DNA of 64,000 nt from Bemisia tabaci (Eukaryota > Arthropoda > Insecta > Hemiptera > Aleyrodidae), in contig NC_092793.1 of the NCBI RefSeq assembly GCF_918797505.1, forward strand, positions 68,381,660 through 68,445,659, in the 5' to 3' direction. A program made the position numbers and the translations under genes. The notes under the pieces were generated by a model. That model ran no database searches. It was not told where the DNA came from and was given only the letters and a program-made list of their open reading frames with translations. Numbering within the stretch: the stretch's first letter is position 1; each line of letters starts with the position of its first letter. Below are positions 24,101 through 36,100 of the stretch, piece by piece.

Positions 24101-27100
24101 TCCCTATCTTTGCATGGAGAGTTTGTCTTGATGTAGAGAAGGACTCTCAGGGTAGCCGGTAGCGTGGGATATCCCCTCCATTTTGGGCTCAACTTGGGGG
24201 TTTTTTTTAGCTTGGGGGTTGATTTCAGAGAAAACCAGTGGCAACATCGTGTTTTTCGCAAACTTTTACATAAGAAGCAACAGTCAAATCGCAAATTCTT
24301 TACACATGCAACATCTCCATTCGAGATGTTTCAGCTGGTTGTGTAGTCACCTTTAGTTAAGGCCAAATTACGTAACACTATACTGCCGTTCTATAGAAGA
24401 ACGTCGTATGAGCCTACAGATGTTGCCAAATATCTTTCAATAAAAGTCAAATTTACCTGGAAAATTGTGCATATTTTTATAAAACATTTTCAGAAATTTT
24501 TGTTAGTGATTTAATCTAAAATATTTGAAAATTTCAAGGAAATAAGCATGACTTTCCTAAAAAAAATACATGTTTTATCGGGGGAAATTTGGCAATTCTC
24601 GAATGTTCATAAGGCGTTTTTCCTTAGCACGGCAGTATAGGGGGATGGAGGGGTCAAGAAGAGCGTTACCCCATTTTGCTTTTACGCATTGAAAGATAGG
24701 GACCTACATCACAAAAGCGCTACAAGGGGGAAAGGGGAAATGAAAATGCTGAAAAAGTGCGTTACGTAATTTATGAGCGTTCCGTAGGCATCGGAAAAGA
24801 ATATTATGTATAAAATAATAAAATTAAAACCCGTGAGACTAAATGTTTGTGCTAGCTTAGAAAGCTTGCCTGCTCGCAGTCATAACGAAAGCCTCTTGTA
24901 ATGCCCGGAAATACCATGCTTCAGCGGTGAAAAAAGCTTGTCAGTTAACAGAGGTGTTAGATAATCGAGTGTCGGAAAATCAAGAGTCTACTGAATTTTA
25001 TTTTGCCGCAGCGAGAAATTGAGTGACTTAAATTCAGCAGATTCGCTAAAAGCAAAATTCCGGCCGCGGAGGCCGTACTTACCGGCTGTACAGACATGCC
25101 GTCAGCGTTTCGGGCTCAGAGACCGAAAGTTCCGAGCGTATCACCCGGTGCTACGACTCCAGCACCCGGAAGGTTTGGCCTCTGAGCCCAAAACGGACGG
25201 TACGTCTATTCTATACAGCCCTTAACTTTTTTTACAGTGTTGTAATGTACACTGTATCTCAATTCTAGGTTGAATTCTTCAGGCAAAAAAAGAACTTCCT
25301 CCTCCAAAAAGTGAATGAGGACACTTGCAACTCGGATGAAGTCGTATTGCGAAAAAGTGGCAACAAATGTGCGATCGCGCTCGCAGAGTTCAAGAACATC
25401 ATGAGAAAATGGCGCGGCCCGTGTGGCGATGCGTTCATAGGTATGTGTCAACCATGGCGTCCTTGGCCATGGTTAAACGAAACGACGGATGGTTGGACGT
25501 GGAAATGCTCCTTCTTCATGAAAACCTCTCCAGGATATGACCTTCCAATGTCTGGATATTTCTACAAGATGGAGGATTGTATCAATGCATTGTCGCCGGA
25601 GGCGTTCGAAAATGACCTGAATCAACGGATGGCGGACAGTTGGATTGTAGATACTGCGGCTTGAACGAGGCCTGTTATGCCGTGCTATAGACAGTGGCAA
25701 TTTTGCAAGTCGGCAACACTGTATTTCCTCCATTTGAATCCACTGAAAATGTCGATTTTAGGTGACGCAAGGTGCCTTACCGAGAATCGATTGTTTTACA
25801 TACATTTAAATGGAGGGAAAACAGTGTTGCCAACATTTAAGAATTGCTACTGGCCAAAAGGAAGAACGTCGTCTGAGCCTCCAGACGTTGCAATACTAAC
25901 TTCAATAAAATAGGAATTCGTGAACAAACTTTTGTAAATTTTTTTATCAGAGACGTTCACCCGTGAATTTTCTTTAAATGCCTGGAGTTCTGAGAAAAAA
26001 TATGCAGAACTTTCCAACAAAGTAAATATTTTCTCGTGGGAGATTCTGCAATACCAATATTTTTACGATGTTTTTCTTGGAGCGACAGTGTTATCACGCA
26101 AATTTCCTATGATTCTAATCCCTCACCGGGAAGTATCAAAGAGAACTTGGGGGACACCATGTAATTATAATTTCGTACATATTATGGAAAATTATGAAAT
26201 ATCTTCCATATCATATTCCATAATATTCTCAGATCTTTGTAGATAAAACAGGCTGCCGATGACCCAGCTAGAAAAGCCCAAGGGCGCAGTGAATTTGAGA
26301 ACTCCTGCTTTACGAACTAACACTAAGAGTGTCTGACACATTTCAGATGCACTTTCACATGATTTTCGTGCGCAATTTGATAGAGAAACAAATCCAATTA
26401 ATTGGTTGTATCTCTCGTGCACAATGGACTCATTTTGAAGTAAAAAATCGTTACAAAAAGATTAAATGAGACGCTTATCCGTTTGCTACTTGTTCGAAAA
26501 GGCGCGGTCTTGCGCCGTGCTCAGGTAAAATTTGACGGGGCACGAAGAGGATGAGTGGATCAAAAAATCTATATTCGATGTACTATTGATGCTGCAATAA
26601 TTTTATACCATTTATTACCGTGAGATTACTTTTTTATAAAGTAACGCTTGTTTTTTCAACCTGATAGTCAGACAGAGTAAATTAATTTTCCTCGAAAGAA
26701 AGAGAAAAATTTCATATCGTGTCGTGCATTTTCAGCGGAATTCACTCAAAATGCGACTGTCAAATGGCGGCAAAAAAATTCAAGCATGACCTCCAACTTA
26801 ATTTCAGCTCTTCTCGGAAATGTGCGTTTTGATGATAAGTATGAAATGAGATTCCAAACTTTAGCCGGATAGCACGCAAAATACGTCGAACAATTTTTCA
26901 TCTCGAATTCACGTATAAAAATTAACATCGATACTTAGGAAGCTGATTGCAAAACATTGCGGTAAAATTTCAATTCCTTTCAAAGTGCAATATTTTTGCA
27001 TCATTTGATCGATAATCATTGTCAATTTTTAACGATCAATAAATTGCACGAGTACCTTTTAGAGAGATAGGCAATTTACAATGCAAAGGAAAGAGCGACT

Positions 27101-30100
27101 TATTTTACTTTTATTGCAATAAATTTCAATAAGAGAAATCCTTTCAATTACTAAGTAGGCAATATACAATGCATGCATCGATTTTTACCACGTAATCAAA
27201 GAGGATTAAAACTTGTTCTACATTTTTTTTCAATTTGTCTGTTTGTCTTAAAAAAATAAAATATGACCCATAACTTATTTGAATAAGATTCTTCCTCTGT
27301 AAAAACATTAGTAAGTTTTAGTCAATGGCAAATGTTGGAAGTTGCAACAACTATTCTGCCGTGCCAAGGAAGAACGCCGTATGAACATTCAAGAGTTGCC
27401 AAATTTCCCTTGATAAAACATGCATTTTGGACAACATTTATGCATATTTTTCCTTGAAATATTCAGATACTCTAGATTAAATTGCGTACAAAATCGTCCG
27501 AAAATTTTGGAAACTAATATTCGCAATTTTCCCAGTAAATTTGTTTTGTATCGCAGGAAACTTGGCAACGTCTGAAGGCTCGTACGGCGTTTTTCCTTGG
27601 CACGACAGTATTATTCCTCCATTTAAATCCACTAAACATATCGATTTTAGGTGAGGCAAGCTGCCCCACCGAGAATCGATTGTTTTACGTACATTTAAAT
27701 GGAGGAAAAACAACGTTACCAACTTTAAAGAATCGCTACTAGTTTTAATGGAATTTGATAACTGAGGAGATGCTCACCCGCCAAGTTCCAGGTGTGCCAC
27801 ATCGTGGGTCATTCTGTAAAGTGTGCACAAGCCCCTCATCAAAAAGCATTATGTACGCTTTTTGGACATGAAAGTCAAACTCCGTGCCTCCTTGCACTGC
27901 CATCGACGGCAATCCAGTAGAAAAATACCCGGAAGCAGTAGCAGTCAGGGTGGGAGCAGAGCAAGCCATATCAGAGTAAAATCTGGGGGAAAATACCAAT
28001 CCGATTTCAAAAAATAAGACAAAAAAACAATGAATGCACATACGCCGCGGTAAGTTACGTCACTGAGGAGGAGTAGCCGCCCTTACCTTTGGTTAGTTAG
28101 TAGAGTGGATGCTCGTCAGCGCATCAAATTTGAATTGAGGAACAAGGGCTTTAAAGTTTTACTTTCCTTCAAACCCAATATATATAAAAAAAATAAAAAA
28201 AAATTAATTTGTATTTTCTCTTACTGAACCATCTTCACCAATTCACCTGTTCAAAAGTGACGTCACTAGAGGAGGATAGTCGTAATGCCAGCGGTGATGA
28301 ACGTCAAGCAGCAAAATAATTTAAAACCAAAGTAATAAATTGAAATGAATGATGTGTCTGAGTTTGTTCATGCAGAAAAACATGATAAATTATTAGTATA
28401 TTTAAAATATTGAAACTTCCACCAAATCGTTTTGGTTGAATCGGTCGAAAGAACCAAAAGTAAGTGATAACACGGATTTAAGTATCAGTGCAGCCTCAGA
28501 GTTGTCTTTCCGTCTCCATATGTATGTCGCAGACAGGTAGCAATCGCCGGGCAATTTGCAATAAGCCACTAGTGAGTGATTAGAAAAGCACATTTAGAAA
28601 TAAAGGGAAAAGATTCGAGTAGTATTATTTAGCCTCCTCGTAAAAACATGGAAGTAACAAGCACACTTAGAAGAGCTTATAGTGGAAACCACGACCTCAG
28701 TTGGGTTCAGATCGGACAAGCAACTAAATTAGCTCCGTAGCAAAGCGTAGAGTATCACAAAAAATGAAGGCGCTCCAATCCGAGGTCATAATTTTGATGC
28801 CCGGTACCCATCAAATCTTTACTATGCTTGTATGCGCGTTATTGCGATGTACCTTTACAAAAACTGAACAGCTTGAAAATTGCCGGTGGTTATTATAAAT
28901 GCCGCCTACGACACAGATTTTTTCCCTGAATTAAGAAATACAGCAAGATGCTTTGTCGTAGCATATAATTTCTAATTTTATCGTGTATTGATTACTCTCA
29001 CCTATAGTCAACTTGCCAAGTAGATGTATTGGCTATGACTTGCAGTCGTCGCTTTAAGAAGGTGCCTAAAGGCCTAGTCTCACAGTGCCCACTGACCCAC
29101 TCACCGCCAAGGTAAATCGGCAGTCTTGGTTGAGCATTCAGCTGAGGGAAGGTTCTCTCAGTTGCGCGGATAATCGCTCGACAAACTTCACACCCTTGTG
29201 CCTGAAATATCAAATTTGAAAAGTCACAATCTTAATCTGCATTCTAACCATAAATATGCACTTTCGGTATTTTACTTTTGAAGAGGAGATCCTTCCAATG
29301 AAAAAACTGGTTTCTGGTTTCAAATTTTTATCCCATATGGCATGAAAAAAATAAGTCTCTTTTCTGGAGCAGTGGCAATTCTTGAGAATTGGCAACTCTG
29401 CTGTCATAATTCCATTAGACCCCTGATGGGTATAACAAATTATACATGTTGTTGTAACTCCGCTCTCCGGTAGATTTCACTCCCTTTTCATATAACTCCG
29501 AATATTCAGCAGCCATACATGCTCCGGACTCGATATTCTACCATCGATATTTCTACTATTAATTGTTTTAGCACCGAAAGTGATTTACTGGTTGGAGGAG
29601 GTCTCTTTTCCATGACACTGCCTTGCAATACCATTATCTGTCTTTATTTCTTTAACGGACTACATTACGCCGAAAAGGAACTACCAATAAGTACTGTCTC
29701 TATTTCAGAAACGACGCATGTACCATCAGTTACACTTTGCAGATTGGTGCTTTTGTGAATGAGTCAGAAATGGACAGATTTAAGCAGAACAGTCGCATCT
29801 TCATTGTGGTGTTTCAAAAACTCATCTCTCATTTTAATTTTTTGAACGATAACAAAGCAACATCCCTACTCGAAAATTATTGCAATTTTATTTGGTAGTT
29901 ACTTTCGTAGTACCCTTATGTAGTAGTTACTTTCCACACAAAAAAAAATTACGCGAAAATGTTGCTTGGTTTCCTTCCATAAAATTAAAAAAGAAGATGA
30001 GATTCTGATACACCACAAAGTAGATGTGACTGTTTTGCTCGACGCTATCTAAACGGTAGCTTCTATCTACATAATACGGTCAAAATTGGCTGCGGTAAGC

Positions 30101-33100
30101 AGATTCCCTCCGTTCGTGTACTCTTTAGAGTCTCCGATGGCGGGAACCACTTGGCTGCATACATTTTTGCAGATAAGTGGAGGAGCGAGATTTGGAATTC
30201 AGGGTGGACGTTTAAAATGCAGACAAGAGGGGCATTGTTTAGAGATGGCTTCCACCTCAGCGTTCGTCCTCGCACCCGTCGATCAACGTCAGTCTGATTG
30301 ATGCAACGCAACGCTTGACGTTACGTCTGTCGCACCGCACCGCGACTTCGTGCTTGTCCGCTCGTGCGCAGGCAGCACTGATTTCCCCATAAAACTTGAA
30401 CATTTTGGCGTGCATTTTGGCGACCTTGCGAGGCGCTTAGAACCCCTCGTTATGTTCGACGCTGGAATTGTTGCCGTGCCTCATATAAAAGTCGCAGAAA
30501 TCTCCATTTGCATCAAATGAATAAATATCAGACTGAAAATACTTTGTATGGCCACTCATTTATTTTTGGGGGAAAATTAGAAGATGGCAAAGAGGAGGTG
30601 TAAGGGGTTCGAGAGAGAGGTTTGAGGAATGGAAGTATATTCGGAGGGCTTTCGGAGTGACAGACAAAGGAGACAAAGGCAAAATGGAGCGATATTATTG
30701 GGAGAAGCAGGTGGCTGCAATGTAGAAACGGGGTAAGCATACTAAAAACACGGTGGGTATGATCAAAATCGACGATCTTAGTAACGGCAGCCCACAAAAG
30801 GTCCTATAATTGGACGTATTTCTACCAAACGGAACTATGTGCTTTATGACGTGAGCCCTGTTATGCATACATTCTTATGGGTCTCACGGCTCATGTTTAA
30901 ATGCACATAGTTCCGTTTGGCAGAAACACGTCAAATTGATCTACCATTTCCCCCTAAATTCCGTCGTTTCCCGGACGAAGGAAAGTTACTCCATTTCAAG
31001 GTTGCAAAATTCACTCAAACGATTCAATATTCTTACAAGAAAGCACCTGTGCAATATTTGTCCAAAATTAGTCTGATTTTCGTCAGCAGAAAAATCAATG
31101 AACTGTTAAGTTAAAAAAGTTCAAGATTCTCCTGGTATAAAAATGCAATTTGAGAGGAGAAATTTGGAAATATTGAAATGTAGCTAAGTCCTTTCGAGAG
31201 GGGTCGACGAATCAACATCTACGACTCCATTCAACCAATAGGATCTCTTCATTTTCATTTGGCTCCTATGTCAATCGCTTTGCCTATCGATTTCAAGAAT
31301 CAGCCCGCAGGAACAGTGGAAAATCAGCAAACAAACCACTGTTGCATGATTCAGCAAAGATACGTCGGTCAATTTTTTAGTATAAAACTGTGCCGTATAT
31401 GTTTTACCTGTTCAACTCTTATGAGAGGCGTGTGAAGGACGGTTGGTTGGTTCTGACTTCGATTTTCAAATCTAGAACGGATGTCCCCAAGTAACATCTC
31501 TTGACGGAAAAAGCGCGGATTCAGGGGTCCCGGGGGCCTTTTTTGAATCCGGACCAGCTGGAGCTCGTTGAAAAGTGGGTGCAAATTTTGAATGCAAGTC
31601 GAGTCTTCTACGGTTGTAGAGAAGGCAGCCTGCCGACTCATACCTGTAAAAGCGGTGAAATGAATATTACACATTGTACACTTCATCGTGGAGAAAAGTA
31701 TCTTGGTCTTAGAGTTATGATCATTAGTAATGCTTTTTTTCAAGAAATATAAAATTAAATAAAGAGCATTTGAAATAGTCTAGACCTTTCTCCCTGAATT
31801 GCAGGCAAGTTCCTCGTTGCATGAATTCGTGAAATTATGTTCAGACTTTTTTATCATTAATCTACTGTATCTCTAATAAATTATATTCCTCAACATTTAG
31901 AAAAAACAAAATTCATAAACAGCGCATTTGGGCAAAAAATTATATCATCATCATTTCAATTGCCTATGTATAATACATTGCTTAACCAAAAGAATTGTTT
32001 TCTTCATGGAGAAATTTAGCTCGAATCGAGAAAGAATTACTCTTTGCAGCAAATTCAAGAATCACCATGCTTCATACGAATCTTACGAAATTGAGAATTC
32101 GCATGGAAACAATTCATTGCTTCATCTGAGAGTGCTCAAGAAACTGCGTTCGCAGTATCGTTTGTTAATTATATGATATTTAAAATAATGGAAAATTATA
32201 TTGTGGAGTGAAAAAATGTGCCACCTTGTCACGTCTTCAAGCGGCATTTTCCATTTGAACATATGTCTTTTAGCAGATTAGGTCATTTGGTCACATCTCC
32301 AATGACCGTTAAAGTCAGAGATCACAGATTTTCTCGCGCCCAGTTCACTCAATATAGTTTCCATTTTAACGTGAAATTCATCAAAATTGAGACACCTGCA
32401 ATTATTCTCCATTTTAGGAGAATTTTAGACCTCCTTGATACACTCATCTTGATTCTCAGGTCATTTTCCATTTTTAAAAATAAATCTCCTCTATTTGTTA
32501 AATTCATATCAGCAAAAGTTTGCGACAGATTCATCATGCCGCTTCTATCTAGGAGCCTTTCTAAATAAAAAAGAGAAATTCCACTTAAAAAAATTCACCA
32601 ATTGAGTCGGAAGGGATGTACTTTTTCCGAGGGTAGCCATCGGTGAACTTGAAACCGTGAATCGGGGCCGAATTAGACAATATCTCCGGTTCGTCGAGGA
32701 TGTTGTATTCCTTGTAGGGCTTCCATTTCCTCCTGCCGAGGGACGGGCAACTGGAGTTGAACCTGGCCCAAAGGTCCTCGGCGGCTCTGTCATTCTGCGC
32801 CAGAATCGCCACCCTGGACAGCGTGAAATCCCCCGCCGTCGCGCCGGGCGTCACCCACGACGGCCCGTGGAACTGAATTTTGCCCCACGCGTTTAACGCG
32901 TAGAGAGGCGTCGAGCACGACTCGTCCCTGTAGAAGTACTGCGTTATGTGGAAAGTGTCGTTTTTTGAAAAAACGTAGCTCCGCAGAAGAAATTCGGGAC
33001 CCGACCGGATTTCACATCTGTAAATTCGAGAAAACGTCATCAAGAGGAGTTTCACTTTCAAATAAACGCTTTTGACCAGAATGAGGTTTGTAGGGTTACG

Positions 33101-36100
33101 AGGAAACAATATAAGGGGTTATCCCCTAAAATAGTAGTGCTACCCCAATTTTTTGGATGAAATGGATATTTCCAATTTACTATGGTAGCACTGCAAATTG
33201 GGGTAGTAAGTACCGCAACATTTCGGTTAGGGACTTGATTTATTTGGGGATTGGGGCTGTGGGGCACTACCACAATTAATTGAAAATGTCCAAGTTGGGA
33301 CTTAACCCCTACCTCCTTTTTCCGTGCATGTGTAGGAGATCCCATCTGGTTTACATCAAGACGGTGTGGTTCAAGGATATATAACGTTGCATCATAGAAA
33401 GGACAATTTTTGCTAACCTTGAGTAAAATTCCGCATTAACTTTAAAATGGGCCCTCAAGGAATTATATTGAGTCACTACTAAAAATACAAAATACGGAAG
33501 AAAATATCTTGCGAGTTTTTTAAATTTTAAGTTAGATTTGCGCCTGTACTGAAAATTGCGTAAATCATAGACTTATTCTTTCGTATAGCCATTGTAACCC
33601 TTGTAATTATGTTGGTTGTTAATTGTTGCAAGAATTCATTTCCAAAATTATTCTGCTGAATTTTACTCGAGATTCGCAAAAATTGTCTATCTAAAAATGC
33701 TATATTTAAGGCTCCCTTGAACCTCCCTTAATCACAGTGTTATCCAAATGAGCCCGCACTTGAGGAAAAGGAAAAGGAGCGCTGTTAAGGTATTGGCTGG
33801 AGACTCAAACGCACGGTCAAGAAAGTAAGCTATTAGAAAAAAGGTTTATGTGAGTACAAAAAAATTAATTATCAAAATGTTGACCCAAGTCCCATAATCC
33901 AAGATCGCATCGCACATGAATTAATAGATAATTTAAGACATTGATGACCAAGAGAAAAAATTTTAGAGTTCAAACGTAAAAATTATTTTACAAAGAGCTC
34001 CGCAGTTCCAGACACTGACGGTATCGAATTTCGTTTGACAACTTCTCTTTGCATGATCAGAAATAAATAATCGGACATCCCACGACTGACTCTCCGATAA
34101 ATGGAAATAGCAAGCAACACAATAAACAAAAATACGATTCGCCGCATATAATAATAATCCAGCAGGACCAAACAGTGACCATTCCAGAATACAAATTCAA
34201 CCTCAGTTGAACAGTGGTGCCGAGTTTCGAATTTAAAAATGATCTTTGAACCTTAATGATTTCATTCATGAACAGGACTCAGCAACTTGACAACGTCTCA
34301 TGAAATGCCTCTCGCGTTGACAGCTCCCAACCACCCTTTCTTCATTCCAATGTCGAATAAATACAGTGTCGTTGGAATAAAAAAGTTCCAATATTACTTA
34401 CATATATTTTTGTTTTTATTTCTTATTCTGGTCAGTGGAAATTAATAAAATGTTTTTCCTTTTTAATTGATACTGCGTACGATTTTATTTTGATCCTCGA
34501 TTTATCCAAAGATGTTAGTCTCGAGTCTCCTTGCTCGAGTCATTTCGGTGATCTGACAACATGGTGGCATGTTTATTCCACCCCAGCATTGTCTCCCAAG
34601 TTAGAGTAATTTATAGTCGCTGCCGGAGTTGAACTTGAATAAATGCAAGTGCCGCTATCGCTGTAAATCTTTCAGTCCACTCGTCAGAATTTCAAATACC
34701 CTTCCTTCAAAGAGGCCGCGCTGGAATATTTGAGATGTGCAGATTCGCACATAACGAAGATGCGCTGCAATTATTCTCATGTACAGCCCATGAATGAAAG
34801 GTGTCATTTAAAACTCCAGAATTACAATATAATATTGGTGCAACTAATACAAAATGAATACTTCAAAGGATTGAATTTGAAGCTCCAGTATTTAGGCTGA
34901 AAATCAAAATATATTTATTGAGCATTGCATACCACTTGGTGAAAAATAATCTCAGTATTTTTTTTTTAAATTGACGGCCCATTAAAAATTCAGTATAAAT
35001 CTGCTTGACTTACCTCTCAGACACCCATTTTCCGCTGAGAGACGAAACATCCTCAAGGCGTGTCTCTTTGTCATTTTTCGTTATCGCAGCGGCTAGTTTC
35101 TCGCACTTTTCCCCTGACTCATCACCGTATGTGCCTGAAGAAAAAATTAAAACATTTTATACAGCTTTAATATAGAAATTTGGGTAGCTATTTGATACAA
35201 GCTCAGGTAAAAGACTTCTGTTAAAGTAATAGCACCTTGCAGAAACCTCGCTGCAAGGTTGAAGAAAATCTTTCGTGAATTAATGGTTGCAAGAATTGCA
35301 TCTAGATTAAGTGAGGTGATGTGACTAAAAAACAGTGTGTCTCGCTTTGTGAGCCGCTGCACACTCTGTAATTGCATCTGGAGGGGCACGGAATAGCCCC
35401 CCCCCTCCCCCGCAGGCAGTAAAGGCCCTAGAAATTTGTGGAAATTGACTCAATTTTAGATGCATTTTAAAGCCTTTGCGATGATGATAGGAAACTTACA
35501 TAATGAAAAAATAATAATAATTATCTTTTGGTGGGAGACCCCTTTGTGATGGGGGCCTGAAGGCGCTTTTCTCGTCCCCCACCCCTAAATTCGGTGCTGG
35601 GTCCGAAAGTGTGAAAGGCCAGGGTCACTATTTGGCGATGCTTCCGCGCGGTGATCCGTCGTTTTTTTGTAGCCGCAAGCCTCGGACTCCCCTTCAAACG
35701 TCGACCTCCAACCCCCCTCAGCTTGCGGGTAATTATTCGATGATCCACTTGATCTTTTCTGTTGTCCACTTCGACCTGCCCTCGCGTATTTAAAAGCAAG
35801 GTTTGAACCTGTGAAATACGAAGGTATTCTCCCCAGTCCCTAATTAATCCGAAAACACAATACATGAAATGCAAAAATTATCGCAGCGGAATTCCGTTCT
35901 TTTTTTGCTTTTTTTGCATATTTTTGGTGCGGGTTAAGTACTAGCGAAAACAAACAGTCACGTTCGTCCCTCATCTTAATGCAAAACCAGGTGGTATCGC
36001 GGTTTTGAAGCTATATGAGTATTGGGGTTCCGACCCTAAATGTTTCAACGTAAACGTATTTCGAAAAACAAACTTAATCATAAACTTGTATTGAGAGGAT

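Noticed and set aside
32657..32896. Plus-strand frame opposite APCDD1 exon 3
   Set aside because: It is the antisense shadow of a well-supported exon with clear family motifs on the minus strand.
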